The position numbers were made by a program, and so were the translations under genes. Below the pieces are notes generated by a model. It worked only from the letters and a program-made list of their open reading frames with translations, did not search any database and was not told the origin of the DNA. Of a stretch of 64,000 nucleotides of DNA, positions 56,889 to 64,000 are shown piece by piece. This DNA comes from Pleodorina starrii (lineage: Eukaryota > Chlorophyta > Chlorophyceae > Chlamydomonadales > Volvocaceae), in contig BRXU01000010.1 of NCBI GenBank assembly GCA_030267565.1, positions 2,786,501-2,850,500 of the forward strand, given 5' to 3'. Every line of letters begins with the position of its first letter. Positions within the stretch are counted from its first letter, which is position 1.

Positions 56889-57771
56889 GTCTTGTGTAAA
56901 TATATGGCGTCCGCCTTAGGTCTGCAGCATTCTGCAGCAGCCTATGCCAATACCGGGAGGTTTCATCGTTGCCGTTGCCCATTACCCCAATTTGTCCCTT
57001 AAATAAGGCTATCAAGTTGTTATTCAAATATTTACACATTGCAACAACTACATCTCGATAACACTCTGACTGAGCGTGTGGATTACGAACAAATCTTCCC
57101 AACAATTTGATGGCATTTGTTGGCAATTGAAATGTTTCCCACACATTTCCAGGGAGCCCATTTTCTACTCTCTTGAGCTTCCCTCGGGCCCAGAAAAATT
57201 GTTTATGACTGGGATTCTGGACAAACACAAGGGACGCATCATAATCCCCGTCCATGTACCATCTCGGAAAGGAATCCTTTTCAAGTTTGGATATTGTGAA
57301 TGCTTTCAGTTGATTTTCATCCTCGGGCCACATATAATGAAAAAGATTAAAGTTTGGTAATATTGGTGTATATGGGCTTCCTACTGTGGCAAACATAACA
57401 TTCCGAAGGGTTTTCAATTCACCATAAAGTGCCGGCAATGTGTTACTGTTGCCGAGTATCTCCTCAGTTTCAAGCATATTTGACAAATTATATCCGCCAT
57501 GTTCAATGCCTATCACAAGTACACGCCCAGGAGACGTCTCCTTGGCGATCTTGATGATTTTGTGGCGTGCATATGTGCGGGTGTCACAATCAGACTCACC
57601 ACTAATAATCACACTGAATTTATGCATCGGACTTGTATCAAATGCATCACTGATAATCCTTTTGATATTGGCTTGTATAGATCCAGCGATCCAGGGGCCA
57701 AGGGGGCGATTGAAACGACGCGCACGCGCCACAGATAGACTATCTGTGGACCATTCATCATCTTTGATCAT
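56881..57771 (-). CDS. C-terminal domain of a repeat-rich protein (continues upstream in another frame)
   Basis: 296 residues from the first ATG, but coding sequence clearly starts further upstream in the same frame: APDRGHIIFIVDN leads directly into MIKDDEWSTDSLSVARA. Further upstream the frame reads a Pro-rich repeat (ARPPSREGSARPPIARDPAT). The domain is alpha/beta with FSVIISGESDCDTRTYARHK and GRVLVIGIEHGGYN; it recalls a Rossmann or von Willebrand A-like fold but lacks the DxSxS metal site, so I give no function. The true gene is the fusion with 57768-58646 through the (GC)n tract at 58039-58061. It overlaps the next gene downstream by 8 bp. Confidence 0.65.
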   Translation of the reverse strand: MIKDDEWSTDSLSVARARRFNRPLGPWIAGSIQANIKRIISDAFDTSPMHKFSVIISGESDCDTRTYARHKIIKIAKETSPGRVLVIGIEHGGYNLSNMLETEEILGNSNTLPALYGELKTLRNVMFATVGSPYTPILPNFNLFHYMWPEDENQLKAFTISKLEKDSFPRWYMDGDYDASLVFVQNPSHKQFFWARGKLKRVENGLPGNVWETFQLPTNAIKLLGRFVRNPHAQSECYRDVVVAMCKYLNNNLIALFKGQIGVMGNGNDETSRYWHRLLQNAADLRRTPYIYTRHG

Positions 57772-58646
57772 ATTATCAACGATAAATATGATATGTCCGC
57801 GGTCCGGTGCTGCTGGAAAATAAGAATGGATGATGGTAGGGCCCGTTGCATTTTGGCGTGCAGATGAAGGGGGGCGTGGTGCATGTGCATGTTTGCTTTT
57901 TTCAGATCCCTTCCGTGATTGAACAGATGGCAGTGTTGCAGGGTCACGGGCGATTGGGGGCCTGGCAGATCCCTCCCGTGAAGGGGGCCGTGCATATGGG
58001 GGCCGTGCATATGGGGGAGATGGGGGAGATGGGGGTCGGCGCGCGCGCGCGCGCGCGCGCGAGATGGGGGCATCGCATGTTGGCGTGCATATCCCTTCCG
58101 TGATTGGGGGTATGAAGGGGGGCGTGGTCGTTCCAAGATGCCATTACCTTGGGGCTGCTGGCCAGCAGATCCCTTCCGTGATTGAATAGATGGCAGTGTT
58201 GCAGGGTCACGGGCGATTGGGGGCCTGGCAGATCCCTCCCGTGAAGGGGGCCGTGCATATGGGGGCCATGGAACGGATGGCAGTGTAACAGAGTCACCGG
58301 TGATTGGGGGCCTGGCAGAACCCTCCCATGAAGGGGGCCGTGCAGATGGGGGCCGTGGAGTCACCGGTGATTGGGGGCCTGGCAGATCCCTCCCGTGAAG
58401 GGGGCCGTGCATATGGGGGTCGTGCATATGGGGGAGATGGTGGAGATGGGGGTCGTGCAGATGGGGGCGTGCATATCCCTTCCGTGATTGGGGGTATGAA
58501 GGGGGGCGTGGTCGTTCCAAGATGCCTTGGGGCTGTTGGCCAGCTGATCGAACGAATGGATGGTCAATTGGGTCAAGACGTATTCTTCCATCAAAACCAT
58601 CCAGTGGAGCTAGCCGAAGCAATGGGTGTTCATCCTGTGATGACAT
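57768..58646 (-). CDS. N-terminal, proline-rich part of the repeat-rich protein
   Basis: From the ATG at 58646 the product starts MSSQDEHPLLRLAPLDGFDG and continues into repeats such as ERPRPPSYPQSRKGYAR and ARPPSREGSARPPIARDPAT, read in one frame, and their shifted versions (HGPLHGRDLPGPQSPVT), read in another. Both frames of the repeat lack stops. At the (GC)n tract the sensible repeat phase moves to the frame of the downstream domain (56881-57771). With two fewer or one more base in the tract the two parts form one protein of about 585 residues. A pair of further compensating shifts seems to lie near 58370-58480. Confidence 0.5.
   Translation of the reverse strand: MSSQDEHPLLRLAPLDGFDGRIRLDPIDHPFVRSAGQQPQGILERPRPPSYPQSRKGYARPHLHDPHLHHLPHMHDPHMHGPLHGRDLPGPQSPVTPRPPSARPPSWEGSARPPITGDSVTLPSVPWPPYARPPSREGSARPPIARDPATLPSIQSRKGSAGQQPQGNGILERPRPPSYPQSRKGYARQHAMPPSRARARARADPHLPHLPHMHGPHMHGPLHGRDLPGPQSPVTLQHCHLFNHGRDLKKANMHMHHAPLHLHAKMQRALPSSILIFQQHRTADISYLSLII
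58039..58061. repeat. (GC)n dinucleotide tract in a coding region
   Basis: Twenty-three alternating G/C bases. It marks the point where the reading frame of the proline-rich protein changes. Such tracts slip readily during replication and also form left-handed DNA and stable hairpins, so it is both a possible contingency switch and a sequencing-error hotspot. Confidence 0.95.
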
Positions 58647-58688
58647 TGTATGATGTGGAATTTGGAATATTGATAGATTATTTACCAC

Positions 58689-59201
58689 TCACCGGCACCA
58701 GTGAGCACCAGTGCTTTGCAACCAGCAGTACAGTAGCATTGATGTGATGGTGACCCCATACAGCTCTTCCAGGCGCACTCCATATATTCTGGCGGCATCA
58801 AAGTATGCATTGTACAGTAGCAAAGCCAGCAGCGTCGTGCCAACTTTAAAGTAACTGAATGGGATTTGATAGTGGCGGGAGAGCATGTAGACAATTGCCA
58901 GCGGGGCAATATGGAAAAGCACATGCACAACCTGAAGGTCCATGCTCGATACATATGATGCTGTGGGGCACCTAGATCCCACACCCGAGCCCCGGATGAC
59001 AATCATTCGAGGTCGAAGATACACAATATAGCTCGCTACCATCGCCACAACAAAAGAGGAGAGGAACGGGTCAATCACATGGCGACTGATGGGCCAAGTG
59101 AGTATGATGACGATATTAATGCATGTGTAAAAACAAAAAAGGTCTGTCACAGGGCAAACTACGAGTGACTGGACCAGCTGCAACAGTGTGATTTGCTGCA
59201 T
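58689..59201 (-). CDS. multi-pass membrane protein, unidentified
   Basis: About 170 residues from the ATG at 59201. Five or so hydrophobic helices (DLFCFYTCINIVIILTWPIS, FLSSFVVAMVASYIVYLRPR, VVHVLFHIAPLAIVYMLSRH, GTTLLALLLYNAYFDAARIY, GVTITSMLLYCWLQ). The pattern of short loops with YNAYFDAARIYGV suggests a conserved family, but I do not recognise it. The start is placed to avoid overlap with the divergent SNF2-like helicase gene (59326). Confidence 0.65.
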   Translation of the reverse strand: MQQITLLQLVQSLVVCPVTDLFCFYTCINIVIILTWPISRHVIDPFLSSFVVAMVASYIVYLRPRMIVIRGSGVGSRCPTASYVSSMDLQVVHVLFHIAPLAIVYMLSRHYQIPFSYFKVGTTLLALLLYNAYFDAARIYGVRLEELYGVTITSMLLYCWLQSTGAHWCR

Positions 59202-59325
59202 GAGTGCACTTTTTATATTGCACAAGAATGAATGTGCCCCCCGGCACCCCCCGTACCGGGATCTAAAGCAACCATACAATATCCTGCAAAGACAAACTAC
59301 ATCCTGCCGTGCAGCTTTATGGCAC

Positions 59326-61212
59326 ATGGCTGACTACAACATTGACGTGGATGAGTTGTCAGAGACAAGCCCCCGGGCCAAACAGCCCACTGGTGCCACA
59401 GTGCAGTTGATGCCACATCAGCTGGCACTGCTGCATCGCTGCCAACAATATGAGAGGGGGTGTGTGCCCCTGCTGGAGTTTCGGCAAGTGAGAGATGCAC
59501 AGGCAGTGTATGGGTTCAGTGAGGCGGATTGTATGTTTACACAGGTTGGCATAATTGGAGATGGCACGGGTGCGGGCAAGTCATATGTGATCTTAGCACT
59601 TGCGGTGAGTGAGGAACCGGTTCACAATGACCCCTGCTTTCGTAGCTATGGCAGCAACCGTGTGGTCTTGCGGGTGCACAATGCCAAGCCCGTTCTGGAC
59701 ACAACCGTCCTGGTTGTGCCTCATAACCTGTGCAGCCAATGGAATGGCTATGTGAAGGACTTTGGCGGCAGTCTCAAGGCACTTTTCTTGCAACGTACTG
59801 CAATCATGGCACAGCTCCAAGAGAGTGAATCTCCTGGTGAACGGCTCACCGAGTATAACCTGATTGTGGTTACCTCGACACTCTACCCCCAGCTGGCGAC
59901 ACTCATTCAGGCCGCTGGGATGCGGATCAAACGTCTGGTCCTGGATGAGGTGGACAGTCTGAGCCTGCACTGCAACACGCCCATTGATGCACTCTTCACT
60001 TGGTTTGTGACGGCATCGTATGGCAACCTCCTGCACCCACGGGGCATCTTTGTGCCCTCGATGCGACACGGTCAATACAATGTGCGAGCATCCGGGCTGC
60101 GCCACAGGGGACTCATCTACTCTCTGTTCACAGACCTGAACCACAACCTGACACGGGATCTTGTAAAGCTGCTTGTGGTTCGCAATTCGGACGACTTTGT
60201 CAAGAAGGCCATGATGGTGCCCGCCATGGAGCAGCATGTCATTCGTTGCCGCACACCCCACTCTATCAGGGTGCTCAACGGCCTGGCCAACAGTGATGTC
60301 ATTGACCGGCTGAATGCGGGCGATGTTCGGTCCGCAGTGGCCTTGCTAAACCCCGCCAACAGAGTGGCCAGTGAAGAGGACATCATCAGTGTTGTGATCG
60401 ACAACTATGTCAAGCAGCTTCACAATCTGGACCTAAAAATCAAGTACACCGAGTGTGCAGAGTATGAGGGTGAGGTGCACCGGCATGAAGAGCTGGAGCG
60501 CCTCCACATCAAGCGGGATGACACCAGCAGTCGCATAGATGCCATTCGAAACCGTGTGCACGGTTGTCGCATGTGCTGCATTTGCCATGATGAAGACATC
60601 AAACACAAGGCGGTTGTGCCATGCTGTCAGAATACCTACTGCTTCAAGTGCATCAGCAGGTGGGTGTCCACAGAGCCAAACTGCCCAATGTGCAAGCACT
60701 CACCATTGGGCATAAATGACCTGATAGTGGTGATTGATAAAGCGTGCGACAGGGGTGTGCTCCCTGCACCTGCCCCTATCAGTGATGTGAATGACAAGGT
60801 GGATAATCTGCATGGAATCGTAACATCAAAACTCCCAAAGGATGTACGTGTGCTCATCTTTTCATGTTATGATTACAGTTTCACACCGCTTGCCACAATG
60901 CTAGACAAACTGGGCATGCGCCATGCACCGCTAAAGGGCAATGGTGCCCAAATTAATGCCATCATGAGACGTTTTCACAGTGGAGAATGCCCGGTGCTCA
61001 TGATCAACCCCACCAACTATGGGTCTGGGCTCAATATGCAGTGCACGACCGACATCATAATGTTCCACCGGTTCGATGATGAGATCACAAGACAAGTGAT
61101 TGGACGAGCACAGCGGCACGGGCGCACATCTCCACTGCGAGTGTGGAACCTGCTCTACGAAAATGAGCTTGATGCAGCAGCAGGGATGGAGGCGCTAGAG
61201 CGTCCAGCTTGA
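59326..61212 (+). CDS. SNF2-like superfamily 2 helicase with inserted RING finger
   Basis: About 628 residues. Helicase motifs: QLMPHQLALLHRCQQYERG (Q-like motif), Walker A GIIGDGTGAGKSYV, motif Ia TVLVVPHNLCSQWNGYVKDF, motif II LVLDEVDSL, and in the second lobe VRVLIFSCYDYSF, MRRFHSGECPVLMINPTNYG, GLNMQCTTDIIMFHRF and IGRAQRHGRTSPL (motif VI). A C3HC4 RING (CCICHDEDIKHKAVVPCCQN, CFKCISRWV, CPMCKHSPLG) sits between the two lobes, as in Rad5/Rad16-like and HLTF enzymes. Such enzymes remodel or unwind DNA and ubiquitinate partners such as PCNA. Motif II ends in Val-Asp instead of Ala/Gly-His. The gene overlaps PhoH antisense by 58 bp. Confidence 0.9.
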   Translation: MADYNIDVDELSETSPRAKQPTGATVQLMPHQLALLHRCQQYERGCVPLLEFRQVRDAQAVYGFSEADCMFTQVGIIGDGTGAGKSYVILALAVSEEPVHNDPCFRSYGSNRVVLRVHNAKPVLDTTVLVVPHNLCSQWNGYVKDFGGSLKALFLQRTAIMAQLQESESPGERLTEYNLIVVTSTLYPQLATLIQAAGMRIKRLVLDEVDSLSLHCNTPIDALFTWFVTASYGNLLHPRGIFVPSMRHGQYNVRASGLRHRGLIYSLFTDLNHNLTRDLVKLLVVRNSDDFVKKAMMVPAMEQHVIRCRTPHSIRVLNGLANSDVIDRLNAGDVRSAVALLNPANRVASEEDIISVVIDNYVKQLHNLDLKIKYTECAEYEGEVHRHEELERLHIKRDDTSSRIDAIRNRVHGCRMCCICHDEDIKHKAVVPCCQNTYCFKCISRWVSTEPNCPMCKHSPLGINDLIVVIDKACDRGVLPAPAPISDVNDKVDNLHGIVTSKLPKDVRVLIFSCYDYSFTPLATMLDKLGMRHAPLKGNGAQINAIMRRFHSGECPVLMINPTNYGSGLNMQCTTDIIMFHRFDDEITRQVIGRAQRHGRTSPLRVWNLLYENELDAAAGMEALERPA

Positions 61213-62087
61213 TCAGCACCTGCACTCACACTCGCACCCGCACGAGTGTTACATCCAAACCCGCTTCCATATATTTGCATGACAAATGGAACAAGGGGAT
61301 GGCGCTGATTGTCATTCCTGCCAAAATGGACAACCCTCACATTCTCTAGGCCATCCTCATCATCACCCCTATTTGCCAGCCTCTCCAGCAGATCATCTAG
61401 GCCGCTCTGCTGGCCATACTTGGACAGATCATGTTGGCTCGGGTCACCTGCCAGCACAACACGGCTGCCCACACCAATGCGTGTAAGCAGCATGAGCATC
61501 TGTGTGGGTGTGGCATTCTGAGCCTCGTCCAGAATCACCCAAGCACGCTCAAATGTGCGGCCGCGCATGTAGGCAAGGGGGCAGACATCAATGACTCCCG
61601 TCTTGAGCATCGCAAACACTGTGTCACGGCTGTAAAAGTGAGACAGTGCATCCACAACTGGCATGATGTAGGGTAGCATCTTTGTGTTTATGTCTCCAGG
61701 GAGCGCACCCAGGTCCTCATCTTCTACACACACTGCAGGTCGAGTGATCACTAAGCGCTCCACTTCACCACTCCTAAGCTTTTCAATCCCCGCACTCACA
61801 GCAAGCACAGTCTTCCCACAACCTGCATCACCGTATCCAATCACCAAAGCTGGACCACTGTCCAACGGTCTGCAGAGCAGCTCTGTATAGGTCCTCTGCG
61901 CGACTGTGCGTGGTGTGATGCCGCCACCTGCCTTGGTATGCTTGTGCTTCGTGGTGCCCATGACAGGACACCAACACCGCCTCAAAACGGGTTTCATGGG
62001 GAGCATGATGGCGGACGATGATGATGCAAGCATGGCGTTTTCAGCAAGGAAAGGATGGCAAGGAATCTGTCTGTTATGCTCCTTCAT
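61155..62087 (-). CDS. phoH: PhoH-like ATPase
   Basis: 310 residues. Walker A is ALVIGYGDAGCGKTVLAVSA and Walker B is AWVILDEAQNATPTQMLMLL; GVGSRVVLAGDPSQHDL supplies the next conserved motif and LTRIGVG a helical link. PhoH proteins are RNA or nucleotide-related ATPases related to SF1 helicases; they are widespread in phages and algal viruses but the role is unclear. The first 42 residues up to MGTTKHKHTKAGGG look unconserved, so the ATG at 61961 is a likely alternative start. The Ser/Ala-rich tail (ASIPAAASSSFS) is antisense to the end of the SNF2-like gene. Confidence 0.88.
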   Translation of the reverse strand: MKEHNRQIPCHPFLAENAMLASSSSAIMLPMKPVLRRCWCPVMGTTKHKHTKAGGGITPRTVAQRTYTELLCRPLDSGPALVIGYGDAGCGKTVLAVSAGIEKLRSGEVERLVITRPAVCVEDEDLGALPGDINTKMLPYIMPVVDALSHFYSRDTVFAMLKTGVIDVCPLAYMRGRTFERAWVILDEAQNATPTQMLMLLTRIGVGSRVVLAGDPSQHDLSKYGQQSGLDDLLERLANRGDDEDGLENVRVVHFGRNDNQRHPLVPFVMQIYGSGFGCNTRAGASVSAGADQAGRSSASIPAAASSSFS

Positions 62088-62150
62088 GTGTGCAGCTATC
62101 CTTTATGTGAGCTTGCTGAACCCCGCCAGAAGGGGTTGGCGTTTGTCAGT

Positions 62151-62366
62151 TCACTGCTGACTCCTTTTGCATTTTTTCAGAGCGAGGAGATGCCACATCT
62201 CTCTTTGCTGCGCGCGGCTTAGGGTTGCCTCTGCGGCTTGTCGAGCTACCTCGAGCTGCTTTTGCACCCTGGCGTCAACATCATCATTGCAAACTTGTTC
62301 AAGAAACCTCCTATCAGCTTGTGTCAAGTGCCCCGCCACATACTTGCACAGTGTCCTACCTTTCAT
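62151..62366 (-). CDS. small helical protein, unidentified
   Basis: 71 residues, almost wholly helical and charged (QADRRFLEQVCNDDVDARVQ, KQLEVARQAAEATLSRAQQR), with no membrane segment. It lies 63 bp upstream of the PhoH frame on the same strand. The opposite-strand frame across it is less protein-like. Not recognised. Confidence 0.5.
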   Translation of the reverse strand: MKGRTLCKYVAGHLTQADRRFLEQVCNDDVDARVQKQLEVARQAAEATLSRAQQREMWHLLALKKCKRSQQ

Positions 62367-62428
62367 CTTTCACATATGAATTGTATCAATTGCTCAGAAT
62401 TTTCTTCACTGAAGTAACAAGTGAATGA

Positions 62429-62638
62429 ATGTGGTACACTGCTGCAGCCTTTGTTTTGGCACTTGTCATCACATTTAAGCGCGACCTACCCGCCCTGAGT
62501 GAGCCCATCCCATGCTACGCATGCATTGCTGCATCTGCCATGGGCCTGCTCCTCCTTGTTCATGAACAGCCTGGTGTGGCGCTTCTTTCATCGTGTCTTT
62601 TGATTCAACTGGTAGTCGATGCCCAACAGCACCATTAA
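62429..62638 (+). CDS. small two-helix membrane protein
   Basis: 69 residues with two hydrophobic helices (YTAAAFVLALVITF and YACIAASAMGLLLLVHEQPG through SSCLLIQLVV). No family recognised. It converges with the GT4 gene at 62683. Confidence 0.5.
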   Translation: MWYTAAAFVLALVITFKRDLPALSEPIPCYACIAASAMGLLLLVHEQPGVALLSSCLLIQLVVDAQQHH

Positions 62639-62682
62639 AAACAGCCAGGTTTGCTCAGCCAGGTTTGCTGCATGTCTATCGT

Positions 62683-64000
62683 TCAATCATCAGTTTGTTC
62701 TGTCTTTTCCTTCCTTCCCTGCCCTGCCTTTCTTGTCTTCCCCGTCTTCCCCGTCTTCCCCATCTTCCCCGTCTTCCCCGTCTTCCCCGTCTTCCCCGTC
62801 TTATCTGTTTTCCCTATCTTTCCAAGTGCCATCAATGCTTGCAGCTGACGCTCAATTTGTTGGATCTGTTCCCTGATGTCATCCCGTTTAGCACTCTTGT
62901 CACTCTTGTCACTCTTGTCCACACGACTCTTACAATCCTTTGCACCACCCTCATTCTTCTTCTTCATTTTGCTACCCTTCTTGACGTTGCAGTCCTCCCT
63001 CTTGGGTGGGATGTTGTCATCAATGGATACCTCATCAAAAGCACGGTCATGGTGGCAGTCTGCACTGCCGATGGTTTGGAGGGCGCTCACCAGGTCGGGG
63101 TCAAGTACATCAAGGCCATGGCCTGCCATGGCTGGGGCATCTTCTTCTTCACGGGCTGCCGCGGCGGAGGTATCTTCTTCATCATGGCCTGTTGTCGTTT
63201 GACCCGCTGCTGCTGCTTCCTGGGGCGGCTCCACCACCTCCTGGAGCATGGCCACCAGCCTGTCAGCCAGCATGGGCCACTTGTAGCGATCCTCCTTGCG
63301 CACTCGCTTCTTAGCTGCTTCACCATGCTTCTTGCGCAGCTCAGGGTCATCATAGTAGGACAATATTGCATCAGAAAAGTCCGCATAGTTGCAGATCATT
63401 GCTTCACCACCAACTGCATCACGGGTGGAATCAACATAGTATGCGACGACAGGGTCAACCAGAGTTGCACAGTCATCATCTAAAAAGTCCAGGAACCCAC
63501 CCAGACGGGGCGCAATTTGTGGCACACCCACGGCGGCGCTCTCAAAGGAGCACAGGCCCCAGCCCTCCCCATCACATGTGTTCAGGTTGACATCCGCCGT
63601 GTTGTAGAGTATGTTGATGTCCGCATCTGAAAAGTGATGTGCTCTCGGGTTCAGGCCCTCCAGGAGCACAAGGCGCTTCAGGCCATCTGCCTCAGGGACG
63701 TTGCGTTTTTTCAGTTCATGTTTGTAAACATCGAGCAAATTCCATGCTCCGGAGAGCTCTGTGCCAATCAGAAGCTTAATGGGGGCATCTGGCCGGCGGG
63801 CCACAATGTCTGCAAATGCTTTCAGGCAAACATCCCAACGCTTGCGTGGCTGATTGCGGTTGATGTTCATGACCAGAAAATCATCTTGGTTGATGCCAAA
63901 GTATGCGCGGGCGGCATCACGGGGAACAGGAAAGAATGTGTCCCTGTTGAGACCATGCTCCAGCACAAATGTGGGCACCTTCAGGCCCAGTGACTTGATG
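62683..64000 (-). CDS. family 4-type glycosyltransferase with basic repeat tail (5' end beyond the window)
   Basis: The visible part shows the second lobe of a GT4 (GT-B) enzyme: FVLEHGLNRDTFFPV, VMNINRNQPRKRWDVCLKAF, KLLIGTELSGAWNLLDVY, the sugar-nucleotide binding region VNLNTCDGEGWGLCSFESAA with the conserved Glu pair, and PRLGGFLDFLDD. GT4 enzymes transfer sugars from nucleotide-sugars. The frame runs to base 64000 with no start, so the first lobe is missing. The tail of about 180 residues is low-complexity: Glu/Asp-rich, then Lys-rich, with about nine Thr-Gly-Lys triplets from the 9-bp CTTCCCCGT repeat (62737-62800). The tail is probably disordered. Confidence 0.85.
   Translation of the reverse strand, partial: IKSLGLKVPTFVLEHGLNRDTFFPVPRDAARAYFGINQDDFLVMNINRNQPRKRWDVCLKAFADIVARRPDAPIKLLIGTELSGAWNLLDVYKHELKKRNVPEADGLKRLVLLEGLNPRAHHFSDADINILYNTADVNLNTCDGEGWGLCSFESAAVGVPQIAPRLGGFLDFLDDDCATLVDPVVAYYVDSTRDAVGGEAMICNYADFSDAILSYYDDPELRKKHGEAAKKRVRKEDRYKWPMLADRLVAMLQEVVEPPQEAAAAGQTTTGHDEEDTSAAAAREEEDAPAMAGHGLDVLDPDLVSALQTIGSADCHHDRAFDEVSIDDNIPPKREDCNVKKGSKMKKKNEGGAKDCKSRVDKSDKSDKSAKRDDIREQIQQIERQLQALMALGKIGKTDKTGKTGKTGKTGKMGKTGKTGKTRKAGQGRKEKTEQTDD
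62737..62800. repeat. 9-bp coding repeat (CTTCCCCGT) in the glycosyltransferase tail
   Basis: About seven near-identical 9-bp units that encode Thr-Gly-Lys on the minus strand. Confidence 0.9.

Noticed and set aside
56856..56940. Repeated CAGCATTCTGCAGCAG near 56858 and 56924 as a recombination site
   Set aside because: The copies lie at the overlapping ends of two genes and are only about 16 bp; they may be chance or local duplication without further sign of exchange.
1..64000. tRNA and rRNA genes
   Set aside because: I scanned for TTC/GGTTCGAATCC-type arms and cloverleaf spacing and found no convincing case; a tRNAscan run would settle it.

Overview
The window reads as part of the genome of a large eukaryotic DNA virus (Nucleocytoviricota, giant-virus type), most likely infecting an alga or other protist. 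The evidence is a viral RNA polymerase II largest subunit, PCNA, a clamp-loader-like protein, RNase III, ribonucleotide reductase small subunit, eIF4E, PhoH, an SF1 helicase, an SNF2-like helicase with RING, OTU protease, HECT/RBR/RING ubiquitin ligases, three giant-virus-type virion proteins and many small membrane proteins, packed on both strands. No major capsid protein, DNA polymerase or packaging ATPase lies in the window, so I do not assign a family. A viral insertion in an algal genome cannot be excluded, because one gene carries clear spliceosomal-type introns and several genes carry frame breaks.

Layout. 1-6.7 kb is accessory and partly decayed: an F-box-like gene, a C2H2 gene, a 2.2 kb array of about 21 units of 102-103 bp, then broken genes (a frameshifted unknown, a truncated F-box-like ORF, the tail of an ERCC4-type nuclease) closed by one solitary array unit. 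6.7-23.9 kb holds a GH65-like protein, an SF1 helicase, a DUF2177-like membrane protein, an unknown gene, a HECT / RING-CH / OTU ubiquitin block, RNR2, a dead Fanzor/TnpB fragment, DnaJ, a clamp-loader-like protein, a GNAT acetyltransferase and RNase III. 24.4-36.3 kb holds a three-exon RING gene, PCNA, eIF4E, a giant-virus structural-type protein, a half-size aquaporin, two virion-type proteins, a second F-box-like paralogue and an RBR E3. 36.7-43.8 kb is RPB1, interrupted by two inteins and with three frame breaks at its 3' end. 43.8-64 kb is rich in membrane and virion-type proteins, a DUF5672-like glycosyltransferase, an SNF2/RING helicase, PhoH and a GT4 glycosyltransferase cut by the window end.

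How the genes fit together: transcription (RPB1), translation capture (eIF4E), nucleotide supply (RNR2), replication and repair (PCNA, clamp-loader-like, helicases, ERCC4 remnant), host ubiquitin control (F-box-like x2-3, HECT, RING-CH, RING, RBR, OTU), glycosylation (two glycosyltransferases, GH65-like) and particle structure.

Most notable signals: (1) four head-to-head intergenic regions carry arrays of a CAATCA core repeated every 10-13 bp, a candidate shared promoter element; (2) a viral RING gene with two introns, one holding a 35-bp inverted repeat like that of an introner; (3) two RPB1 inteins, one ending in Asp with a worn-out endonuclease; (4) a (GC)n tract in a proline-rich gene placed so that a one-unit change would switch the reading frame; (5) a long array whose palindromic core occurs in both orientations. 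At least seven likely frame breaks are visible in otherwise conserved genes; sequencing or assembly indels are as likely an explanation as real decay.
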